A stretch of 14,963 nucleotides of DNA. Origin: an uncultured Rikenella sp. (GTDB taxonomy: Bacteria > Bacteroidota > Bacteroidia > Bacteroidales > Rikenellaceae). The position numbers and the translations under genes are program-made. Under the pieces are notes generated by a model, which saw nothing but the letters and a program-made list of their open reading frames with translations, was not told the DNA's origin and did no database searches. Location: NCBI RefSeq assembly GCF_910577125.1, contig NZ_CAJTMN010000052.1, positions 1 through 14,963 of the forward strand, given 5' to 3'. This document shows, one piece after another, positions 1 to 5,216 of the stretch (the first letter of the stretch is position 1; each line of letters starts with the position of its first letter).

Positions 1-67
1 GCCCGCGGCAATTCTCGTTGGTTGGCCAAGTGCCAACCAACAGAATATGCCCTTTAGGCGTGCGGGC
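1..67 (-). repeat. Large stem-loop of the composite repeat family (inverted copy, cut by window edge)
   Basis: GCCCGC at 1-6 pairs with GCGGGC at 62-67 as an outer clamp. Inside, 11-26 pairs with 32-46 as a 15-bp stem with one bulged C at 16 and the loop CAAGT (27-31). On the minus strand this follows the small module at 100-158 through a linker with CTAAGCTCG (85-77), the same order as the plus-strand copies between rlmH and hisS. The minus-strand segment ending in GAGAATTGCCGCGGGC recurs at 5080-5095. The outer end may continue beyond position 1. Function is unknown. Confidence 0.7.
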
Positions 68-99
68 GACTTTCGAGCTTAGAACCGGACGTAACTGCC

Positions 100-158
100 C
101 TCGGGCCGGGCGGGCCCCACGTCCCGTGGACGGGCGAAACTGCGTTTCGCTAAGGCTG
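100..158 (-). repeat. Small hairpin module of the composite repeat, inverted copy (S5)
   Basis: Read on the minus strand, this contains GCGAAAC/GTTTCGC (150-144 with 140-134) around a GCA triloop, then the invariant CCACGGGACGTGG hairpin (130-118), then a GGGCC/GGCCC hairpin with loop CGCCC (116-102), then CGAG. The usual header is replaced by GGCTG-ATA-CAGCC (166-154), itself a triloop palindrome. Plus-strand copies lie at 4613-4680, 4876-4946, 14817-14875 and 14892-14963. Confidence 0.8.
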
Positions 159-170
159 TATCAGCCCAAT

Positions 171-204
171 AGGGTAGAGTCTGCCTGTTAGGGTAGACCC
201 GGCC
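171..204 (+). repeat. Two degenerate header fragments of the repeat, opposite orientation
   Basis: GGGTAGAGTCTGCC (172-185) and GGGTAGACCCGGCC (191-204) resemble the header GGGTAGAGGCTGCC that precedes other small modules. Both read on the plus strand while the neighbouring module at 100-158 reads on the minus strand, giving a head-to-head arrangement. The preceding TGTTAGG (187-193) also occurs just before the last copy in the window (14889-14895). No hairpin body follows, so these look truncated. Confidence 0.5.
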
Positions 205-228
205 ATTTGTGAGTGCGACACGCACCGT

Positions 229-441
229 TTATTCCGAGAGGCAACGCAACTGAAGACCGCAGGCACGGCCGTTCGAGCTGCTGGGGTCGAGGTACGTCAC
301 GCCGAAATTCAAGTCCAGAGCGTAGATGTTGCCTGTAGTCGCAGACCAACTGAGTCCATAGTGGCCGATGTACACCGGATCGCCTGCGTCTGAACCGCGG
401 TAGCCCGGGGCGGCAATCACGGCGCGTTTGTCCGGCTCGGA
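229..441 (-). pseudogene. C-terminal remnant of a FISUMP-type surface protein
   Basis: The minus-strand frame ending at the TAA at 231-229 encodes about 65-70 residues that look like the C-terminal end of Bacteroidetes surface proteins with the Fibrobacter succinogenes major paralogous domain (FISUMP). Visible hallmarks are AAPGYRG, then HYGLSWSATTG (family form GYYWSST), then NGRACGLQLRCLSE directly before the stop (family form GFSVRCV). No ATG, signal peptide or N-terminal part exists: upstream of about 441 the frame runs into the 3' end of the kinase gene, whose stop is at 461-459. The only possible starts are a TTG and a GTG inside the fragment. I read it as a 5'-truncated gene abutting the kinase and followed by palindromic repeats, pointing to past recombination here. 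Assignment to the family is by remembered consensus; the exact 5' edge is uncertain. Confidence 0.6.
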
Positions 442-458
442 CGGCAAAGGTGGACGCG

Positions 459-3400
459 CTATGTCTCCGCAGGCTGTTCCGCGTCGTCGATCGGCAGATC
501 GACCACGAATGTCGTCCCCTCGCCCGGAATGCTCTCGAATCCGATGCTCCCGCCCAGCAGCTCGATGATTTTGCGCGATATGGGAAGCCCCAGACCGCTC
601 CCGCTGCTCTTCGTCGTGAAGTTCGGGACGAAAATCTTCGCCTGAATCTCCTCCGGGATACCCGCTCCGTTGTCGCTGATCCGCACGCGTACCCGACCGT
701 CCGATAGGTGTAGCTCGATCCCGATCCGCCCGTCCGGACGGTCGCCGACCGCCTGGACGGCGTTCTGACAGATGTTCACGAAGACCCGCGTCAGGTGATC
801 CGCATCCGCCGTGACCCATACCGGCCCCGTGTCCGGCCCTGGCTCCAGACGGACCTCTATCCCGTCGTGATCCGAGTAGAGGCTCGCCACGTTCCGCAGC
901 AGGACCCGAAGGTCGATCTGGGCGGGGTGTCCCTCGCCCATCTTGGCGAAGTCCGAGAACTCGCTGGCGATCTTGGTCAGCAGGTCGATCTGATCCAGCA
1001 GCAGCGAGAGCGTCTCCTGCACCTTGACGTTCAGCTCCGTCTGCTGCTCCTGCTGTTTCAGCGTTCGTTGCAGCATCTGGATCTTGAGCCGCATCGGCGT
1101 GAGCGGATTTTTGATCTCGTGCGCCACCTGGCGGGCCATCTCGCGCCAGGCTCCTTCGCGTTCGCTGCGCGCCAGCTGGCGGTAGCTCTCCTCCAGGTAG
1201 TCGATCATCCGGTTGTACTGTTCGACGAGCAGCCCCACCTCGTCGCTGATCTGGCGGCTCGAACTGGAGCCTGCGGCGCCGATCTTCTGCATCTTCGAGA
1301 TGTTCCGCATCGCTTCGTGGAGCTGGTTGAACGGCTTGGTCAGCAGCCGGTAGAGGAACTCCGAGAGGATCACCGAGATGCACAGGATGATCAGGAACAG
1401 GTTCAGCACGTCGGCCAGCAGTTCGTGTTGCAGGAAACCGCCGTTCGTTTTGGCCCCGTAGTACTGGAGGTTCAGGTAGCACAGCAGGGCGCCTTCCGAG
1501 ACGATCGGCACGAAGGCCGAGGTGTACTGCGCCCCTCCGACGTCCATCACGAACATCGGCCGCTTCAGGTAGTGCAGGCTCCGGTAGGCCTGGCTCCGCA
1601 TCCGGCCCAGGTAGGTCGTGTTGTAGGCCGACGAGGCGATCAGCCGGCCGGCCGGGGTGAACAGGCTGATGGCGAACTCGTCTTTGTGCTGTTCCGTCGC
1701 GAGCCACTGTGCCGCCGTCTCGCGGTCGAGCGGATGGGTTGTCAGGTAGCGCGCGAGGTCGGTCGCCAGCCGCTGGATCGTCGTGTTCACCACCCGCCGG
1801 TTGTCGCCTTTGAGCCGGGCCATGGTGTGGTGGACGATGACGGTCGTGACGGCCACCATGGCGAAGAGCACCACGCTGATCACCACGGCCCGGATCTTGA
1901 GGGTCATCCGGCTGCTGAACCGCTGGATGTCGAACGTGTATCCGGCCAGCTCGAGCAGCAGACCGCACAGGACGAACAGGATCAGGAACGTGTAGGCGTA
2001 CATCGCCGCCACGTCCAGTATCGTGCTGTCGCGCCGCGAGACGATCAGCAGGCCGTGCCGCGCCCCCGGAGCGTCGTAGTTGAAGAGGTAGTGGGCCTCG
2101 CCGTTGGCGTACAGGATGGTGTCGTGTCCGGTCGGCACGGCGCTCAGCAGGGCCTGGTAGTCGTTGTCGTTGCCGTGTTTGAAGTGGATGTAGTCGTCCG
2201 TCACCCGGATATACGTGAAGTTCCGGAACCGGATGTCGGGCGTCAGGTCTCCCTCCGGCACCTCTTCGTCCTGCTGGATGATCCGGTCGTGCGGCGAGGT
2301 GGCGAGGACTCGGGCGTAGAGCCGCTGGGCGTTGGTCTGTGCCGCCGTGTCCTCCATCGTGGCGAAGAAGGCGAAGTAGGCGCTGTAGATCGCCAGCGAG
2401 ATCAGAAACGGCCCGAGGTAGCGGTACCTCGGCCGGGAGTAGCCGGTGAGCGCCAGCATCAGGTAGAACAGCAGCAGAATGTAGCCCGTGTAGCGGATCT
2501 GCGATTCGAACGGGGCGAGCAGCAGGATGATCAGACCGCCGGTGATGAGGGTGCGCTGCCACAGGTGCCGCGACGCGAAGAGCACGTGGCGCACCTGTAC
2601 CATCAGGAAACGGATGCCGACGAACAGTACGAACAGCAGGTAGAAGATCACGCTGTTGTACGACAGGTCGAAGATGTCGTATATCTGGACGTTGATCCGC
2701 GGCGTGTAGATCGAGAGCACCAGGGCGTAGTGGAAGACGGCGACCACGACGGCCGTCAGCAGGCAGTAGATCGCCACGACGGCGTACTGGATCGGCTGTT
2801 TCCTGCGTCGGTAATCCCACCCCAGCTTCGCCCGGATGTTGAACAGGAACGCGACGTAGACGAACCCCATGCCGAAGGTGAGGAAGAGGTCGCCGAGCGA
2901 TCCCAGGATGACGTTGTTCGATCCGTACACCTTGGCGAACAGCGCTCCGTTGGCGTTCGGTATGCCGGCATAGTGGAGCCCGGTTCGCAGCAGGGCGAGG
3001 ACGATGAAAAAGAGGGCCGCATGGCGCAGGGCGTTGTGCCGCCGTGTGCGGCTGCGGATCAGGTGCTTGAGGTAGAGGCACAGCAGCAGAATCGCCGCCC
3101 AGCCGCAGAACGAGGCTCCTCCCGGCACCTCCTCGCGCGGTTTGGCCTTGACGTAGAACGAACAGTTGTCGGTCTCGATCCGTGCGGCTCCGATCTGTCG
3201 CGCGTGGAGGCCGTCGGAAGTGGGCAGCAGGGTGATGCGCTGTTCGCGGAAGATATGGGGGTTGTAGACTCCCGTTTCGTCGTTGTAGAGGTTGATCGTC
3301 ACCACGGCCGACCGGTTGCCCCGGGCCCGGACGAAGGTGAGCCCCTGGCTCGGCCCGATCTTCCGGATCGATTGCGACGGGGTCAGCCAGAAGTCGTTCA

Positions 3401-3776
3401 TGTTGATCTGGAACGGGAAGTTCGACCAGTAGACCATCGTCGTGTCGCGGAAGAGGAGCAGCGAGACGCCCCGTTCGTTCCACTCGGCCGGCAGGTCGTT
3501 GCGCCAGAGCCGTTCGATGTAGAGGCTGTCGTCCTCGGCTTCGAGCCAGCTGCGCGCCACGCGGTCGGTCTCGCGTTCGATGCGGGTGATGGCCGTCCGG
3601 ATGTGCTTCAGTCCGGGATCGACGTCCTGCCCCACGCGGAACACGGTGAAATAGAGGTTTATGGCGAAGAGCGCGATGGCGGCGGGCAACAGGTAGGGCG
3701 CGGTGCGGGCCCTGATCCGCAGTCCCATTGCTCGGAAAGGATTGGCGAAGTTGTGTTGAGAGAATCGCATAGGCAT
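459..3776 (-). CDS. Large multi-pass membrane sensor histidine kinase (NtrY-like)
   Basis: This 1105-residue sensor kinase has a first membrane helix (about 28-46), an extracytoplasmic domain (47-220), a block of about eight helices (222-472), a second extracytoplasmic stretch (473-588), helices at about 590-612 and 628-650, a third sensor-like stretch (651-785) and a last helix (about 788-808). Next come a HAMP-like linker (about 811-865), a dimerisation/phosphoacceptor domain with VAHEIKNPL (phosphoacceptor His886) and a HATPase domain with the N box FVNICQNAVQA (Asn1005), G1 box DNGAGI (1035-1040), F box FVPNFTTKSSGS and G2 box GSGLGL (1059-1064). All catalytic boxes look intact, so it should autophosphorylate and pass phosphate to a response regulator. 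No regulator is adjacent. The gene starts 36 bp after rlmH on the same strand and is probably co-transcribed with it. ATG codons at 3776 and 3770 are both possible starts. The signal sensed cannot be told. Confidence 0.9.
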   Translation of the reverse strand: MPMRFSQHNFANPFRAMGLRIRARTAPYLLPAAIALFAINLYFTVFRVGQDVDPGLKHIRTAITRIERETDRVARSWLEAEDDSLYIERLWRNDLPAEWNERGVSLLLFRDTTMVYWSNFPFQINMNDFWLTPSQSIRKIGPSQGLTFVRARGNRSAVVTINLYNDETGVYNPHIFREQRITLLPTSDGLHARQIGAARIETDNCSFYVKAKPREEVPGGASFCGWAAILLLCLYLKHLIRSRTRRHNALRHAALFFIVLALLRTGLHYAGIPNANGALFAKVYGSNNVILGSLGDLFLTFGMGFVYVAFLFNIRAKLGWDYRRRKQPIQYAVVAIYCLLTAVVVAVFHYALVLSIYTPRINVQIYDIFDLSYNSVIFYLLFVLFVGIRFLMVQVRHVLFASRHLWQRTLITGGLIILLLAPFESQIRYTGYILLLFYLMLALTGYSRPRYRYLGPFLISLAIYSAYFAFFATMEDTAAQTNAQRLYARVLATSPHDRIIQQDEEVPEGDLTPDIRFRNFTYIRVTDDYIHFKHGNDNDYQALLSAVPTGHDTILYANGEAHYLFNYDAPGARHGLLIVSRRDSTILDVAAMYAYTFLILFVLCGLLLELAGYTFDIQRFSSRMTLKIRAVVISVVLFAMVAVTTVIVHHTMARLKGDNRRVVNTTIQRLATDLARYLTTHPLDRETAAQWLATEQHKDEFAISLFTPAGRLIASSAYNTTYLGRMRSQAYRSLHYLKRPMFVMDVGGAQYTSAFVPIVSEGALLCYLNLQYYGAKTNGGFLQHELLADVLNLFLIILCISVILSEFLYRLLTKPFNQLHEAMRNISKMQKIGAAGSSSSRQISDEVGLLVEQYNRMIDYLEESYRQLARSEREGAWREMARQVAHEIKNPLTPMRLKIQMLQRTLKQQEQQTELNVKVQETLSLLLDQIDLLTKIASEFSDFAKMGEGHPAQIDLRVLLRNVASLYSDHDGIEVRLEPGPDTGPVWVTADADHLTRVFVNICQNAVQAVGDRPDGRIGIELHLSDGRVRVRISDNGAGIPEEIQAKIFVPNFTTKSSGSGLGLPISRKIIELLGGSIGFESIPGEGTTFVVDLPIDDAEQPAET

Positions 3777-3812
3777 CGGGTGCTGTGGGAACGGCGGGGA
3801 GGCGGCGTCGGC

Positions 3813-4289
3813 CTACCGGTGGTGGTAGGGTTCGCCGCCGAGGATGGTGAAAGCGCGGTAGAGCTGTTCGACGAAGATCAACCGCACCATCTGGTGCGAG
3901 AAGGTCAGCCGCGAGAGCGAGATGCGCCGGTCGGCCCTGTCGTAGACCGCCTCCGAGAAGCCGTAGGCCCCTCCGATGACGAAGACGAGCCGTCGTACGC
4001 CGCGGTTCATGACCGCTTGGAGGCGGTCGGCGAACCCGACCGATCCGTCGGGCATCGCGCCCCGTTCGTCGAGCAGGACGACATGGTCTCCCGGTGCGAT
4101 TCGGGCGAGGATGAGCTCACCTTCGGCCGTTTTGATCTGTTCTTCGCGGAGGTTACGGGCGTTTTTGAGTTCGGGCACGACGACGAGGCCGAAGCGTACG
4201 TAATGCTTCAGCCTGCCGACATATTCCGCTATGCCGTTTTCCAGCCACGTTCCGGTCGTTTTTCCGACGAGAATCAAATCAATAATCAT
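3813..4289 (-). CDS. rlmH: 23S rRNA (pseudouridine1915-N3)-methyltransferase RlmH
   Basis: This 158-residue protein matches the usual RlmH length (about 155-160). RlmH is a SPOUT-fold, SAM-dependent methyltransferase that methylates N3 of pseudouridine 1915 in helix 69 of 23S rRNA, acting on assembled 70S ribosomes in the cytosol. Family signatures are LDERG (73-77), the SAM-binding knot segment FVIGGAYGFS (103-112), LSRLTFSHQMVR (125-136), EQLYRA (141-146) and the terminal PYHHR (154-158). The ATG at 4289-4287 gives the canonical MIIDLILVGK start. A promoter-like box lies 24 bp upstream (4320-4313). The kinase gene follows 36 bp downstream on the same strand, which suggests a two-gene unit with no evident functional link. 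The identification is secure from motifs alone. Confidence 0.96.
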   Translation of the reverse strand: MIIDLILVGKTTGTWLENGIAEYVGRLKHYVRFGLVVVPELKNARNLREEQIKTAEGELILARIAPGDHVVLLDERGAMPDGSVGFADRLQAVMNRGVRRLVFVIGGAYGFSEAVYDRADRRISLSRLTFSHQMVRLIFVEQLYRAFTILGGEPYHHR

Positions 4290-4312
4290 GCCGTTTTGTC
4301 CGTTTCCGGCGG

Positions 4313-4320
4313 CAAAGTTA
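4313..4320 (-). promoter_or_regulatory. Bacteroidetes -7 box for rlmH
   Basis: TAACTTTG on the minus strand exactly fits the TAnnTTTG -7 consensus of the Bacteroidetes primary sigma factor and ends 23 bp before the rlmH ATG. No good TTG-type -33 element is visible 19-21 bp upstream, so this rests on the -7 box and its position. Confidence 0.55.
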
Positions 4321-4377
4321 GGAAAAAGAGCCGTTCGGGACTCATGTCCGGTGCGTCTGTAAATTGTTATTTCTTCG

Positions 4378-4385
4378 TATCTTTG
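4378..4385 (+). promoter_or_regulatory. Bacteroidetes -7 box directed toward hisS, divergent from rlmH
   Basis: TATCTTTG fits TAnnTTTG exactly and lies in a locally AT-rich stretch (4360-4385) inside otherwise GC-rich DNA. It points into the repeat array and toward hisS, whose start is about 900 bp downstream; no such box was seen immediately before hisS. Repeat sequence begins 3 bp after the box, so the array may have inserted between this promoter and hisS. No clear -33 element is visible. Confidence 0.45.
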
Positions 4386-4410
4386 TGCGGCCCGGGCGGG
4401 CCTGAAGCGC

Positions 4411-4453
4411 GGCGCGTGAACAGAGAATGAGTCTTGCGGAGCCTAAGGCGTAG
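4411..4453 (+). repeat. Direct repeat bracketing the array, left copy
   Basis: GGCGCGTG (4411-4418), ten unrelated bases, then GAGTCTTGCGGAGCC and AAGGCGTAG (4429-4453). The right copy at 5133-5174 has the same two blocks at the same 10-base spacing. The second block agrees at 20 of its first 23 positions. Confidence 0.65.
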
Positions 4454-4477
4454 CGTAGCTAACTGAAAGTTCTTTGG

Positions 4478-4501
4478 GTACCTTTCTTTCAAGAAAGGTA
4501 C
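4478..4501 (+). repeat. Perfect 11-bp stem-loop inside the array
   Basis: GTACCTTTCTT (4478-4488) and AAGAAAGGTAC (4491-4501) are exact reverse complements separated by TC. Unlike the other palindromes here it is not GC-rich. It is preceded by GTTCTTTGG (4469-4477) and could act as a terminator-like or processing hairpin, but no T-run follows. Confidence 0.6.
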
Positions 4502-4520
4502 GGTTCCAGCCGGCACAAAG

Positions 4521-4605
4521 CTCGACCGCGCGCGACAGTTGGAGAAGGAAATCATTCAAACGCGTGATTCGCGTTTGAATAAGATTTCCGTCAGCGCGCG
4601 GAGCA
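4521..4605 (+). repeat. Large GC-clamped stem-loop L1
   Basis: Outer clamp CCGCGCGC (4526-4533) pairs with GCGCGCGG (4594-4601). Inside, GGAAATC (4547-4553) pairs with GATTTCC (4583-4589), and ATTCAAACGCG (4554-4564) pairs with CGCGTTTGAAT (4570-4580) around a 5-base loop. It is preceded by the linker AAAGCTCG (4517-4524). The inner part is nearly identical to L3 at 4810-4851. Confidence 0.85.
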
Positions 4606-4612
4606 GAGAATA

Positions 4613-4680
4613 GGGTAGAGGCTGGCAGTGGAAATGCGCAGCATTTCCCGTCCACGGGACGTGGGGCCCGGCCGGCCCGA
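4613..4680 (+). repeat. Small hairpin module S1
   Basis: Header GGGTAGAGGCTG (4613-4624), then GGAAATGC/GCATTTCC (4630-4637 with 4641-4648) around a GCA triloop, then CCACGGGACGTGG (4652-4664), then GGGCC/GGCCC with loop CGGCC (4664-4678), then GAG. The triloop stem differs in sequence from S2, S3 and S5 but still pairs perfectly. Confidence 0.8.
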
Positions 4681-4694
4681 GGCCAGTCGAAGCT

Positions 4695-4778
4695 CGATCG
4701 CGCGCCGCCGCCCAAAGAGGCGATTCAACTCTTTCGGCGGTGAGCCGAAAGAGAATGAATCGTCCGAGGCGCGCGGAC
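4695..4778 (+). repeat. Large GC-clamped stem-loop L2 with divergent inner arms
   Basis: The clamp CGCGCGCC (4699-4706) pairs with GGCGCGCG (4768-4775). Inside, GATTCA (4722-4727) pairs with TGAATC (4756-4761), and CTCTTTCGGC (4729-4738) pairs with GCCGAAAGAG (4744-4753) around a 5-base loop. It follows S1 through a linker containing AAGCTCG (4690-4696). The inner arms are unrelated to L1 and L3 while the overall shape is kept. Confidence 0.8.
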
Positions 4779-4784
4779 AGAGTT

Positions 4785-4866
4785 TAACCCGCGCGCGACC
4801 GCTGAAGTAGGAAATCATTCAAACGCGTGTTCGCGTTTGAATACGATTTCCGCTAGCGCGCGGGAA
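4785..4866 (+). repeat. Large GC-clamped stem-loop L3
   Basis: The clamp CCCGCGCGC (4788-4796) pairs with GCGCGCGGG (4856-4864). GGAAATC (4810-4816) pairs with GATTTCC (4845-4851), and ATTCAAACGCG (4817-4827) pairs with CGCGTTTGAAT (4832-4842) around a 4-base loop. The arms match L1 exactly; only the loops and junction bases differ. It directly follows L2 with no small module between. Confidence 0.85.
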
Positions 4867-4875
4867 AAGCATTTG

Positions 4876-4946
4876 GGGTAGAGGCTGCCTTAGCGAAACG
4901 TAGTTTCGCCCGTCCACGGGACGTGGGGCCCGCGCGGCCTGAGCGC
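4876..4946 (+). repeat. Small hairpin module S2
   Basis: Header GGGTAGAGGCTGCC (4876-4889), GCGAAAC/GTTTCGC (4893-4899 with 4903-4909) around a GTA triloop, CCACGGGACGTGG (4914-4926), GGCC/GGCC with loop CGCGC (4927-4939), then TGAGCGCA. This is the cleanest complete small module in the window. Confidence 0.85.
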
Positions 4947-4960
4947 AGTACCCTCAAACT

Positions 4961-5040
4961 AAGCTCGCGCGCCACGCCTTAGGAGGGAAATCGTCAAAAT
5001 GTGCTCGCACGTTTTGACTGGATTTCCCCAGGCGCGCGAA
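4961..5040 (+). repeat. Large GC-clamped stem-loop L4
   Basis: The clamp CGCGCGCC (4966-4973) pairs with GGCGCGCG (5031-5038). GGAAATC (4986-4992) pairs with GATTTCC (5021-5027), as in L1 and L3. The inner arms TCAAAATGTG (4994-5003) and CACGTTTTGA (5008-5017) differ from L1/L3 and pair with one T-G wobble around CTCG. The preceding linker is CTAAGCTCG (4959-4967). Confidence 0.85.
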
Positions 5041-5062
5041 CAAAGAACTGCGCGTGAAGTCC

Positions 5063-5098
5063 GTCGCCCGCCCGCCAACGAGAATTGCCGCGGGCGAC
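5063..5098 (+). repeat. Shortened stem-loop related to the one at 1-67
   Basis: GTCGCCCGC (5063-5071) pairs exactly with GCGGGCGAC (5090-5098). The interior ends in CCAACGAGAATTGCC (5075-5089), which matches one arm region of the inverted copy at 1-67, but the opposite inner arm is missing. It looks like a deletion derivative of a full large stem-loop. Confidence 0.6.
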
Positions 5099-5132
5099 TG
5101 AAAAAGCGAGAAAAATCCCGCTCGCCTAAGGA

Positions 5133-5174
5133 GGCGCGTGCCCGAAGCCTGAGTCCTGCGGAGCCCAAGACGTG
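5133..5174 (+). repeat. Direct repeat bracketing the array, right copy
   Basis: GGCGCGTG (5133-5140), ten other bases, then GAGTCCTGCGGAGCC and AAGACGT (5151-5173). It matches the left copy at 4411-4453 in both blocks and in spacing. The next bases (GCTACCCAAAAAGAACC, 5174-5190) also resemble the left flank loosely. Confidence 0.6.
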
Positions 5175-5195
5175 CTACCCAAAAAGAACCGAGAC

Positions 5196-5216
5196 AATGG
5201 GCCGACCCGGCCCATT
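5196..5216 (+). promoter_or_regulatory. Perfect 9-bp stem-loop in the hisS leader
   Basis: AATGGGCCG (5196-5204) and CGGCCCATT (5208-5216) are exact reverse complements with loop ACC, 66 bp before the hisS ATG. It lies just outside the repeat array and could be an mRNA leader hairpin or an upstream terminator. No T-run follows, and no T-box or His-rich leader peptide is evident. Role unknown. Confidence 0.5.

Larger units (their letters stand above)
4389..5180 (+). repeat. Array of composite palindromic repeats filling the rlmH-hisS intergenic region
   Basis: Almost 800 bp of non-coding DNA is built from alternating small hairpin modules (4613-4680, 4876-4946) and large GC-clamped stem-loops (4521-4605, 4695-4778, 4785-4866, 4961-5040, 5063-5098). 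It begins with a truncated module tail: GGCCC/GGGCC at 4389-4402 followed by TGAAGCGC. The same modules recur at the left edge of the window (inverted) and the right edge. I see no transposase, reverse transcriptase or credible protein; the short open frames here are by-products of GC-rich repeats. The closest known analogy is REP/BIME-like or MITE-like intergenic repeats. I do not recognise the family. Confidence 0.8.

Noticed and set aside
424..450. Small palindrome (GTCCG/CGGAC) after the kinase stop as a terminator
   Set aside because: The stem is only 5 bp with no T-run; too weak to call in this GC content.
229..3483. 1084-residue open frame on the minus strand
   Set aside because: Over most of its length it is an out-of-phase shadow of the histidine kinase, Arg/Pro/Gly-rich with no domain pattern. 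Only its last 65-70 codons look like real protein, reported separately as a remnant.
795..4430. 1211-residue open frame on the plus strand
   Set aside because: It is antisense to the kinase and rlmH, has a composition typical of GC-rich shadow frames (Val/Gln/Arg/Asp/Glu) and no recognisable domains.
4389..5180. CRISPR array
   Set aside because: Units are long, mutually palindromic and differ in length; there are no short identical repeats with regular unique spacers and no cas genes.
4389..5180. Integron attC cassettes, a retron or a diversity-generating element
   Set aside because: No integrase, reverse transcriptase or cassette genes are present, and the core sites expected for attC are not seen at the stem ends.
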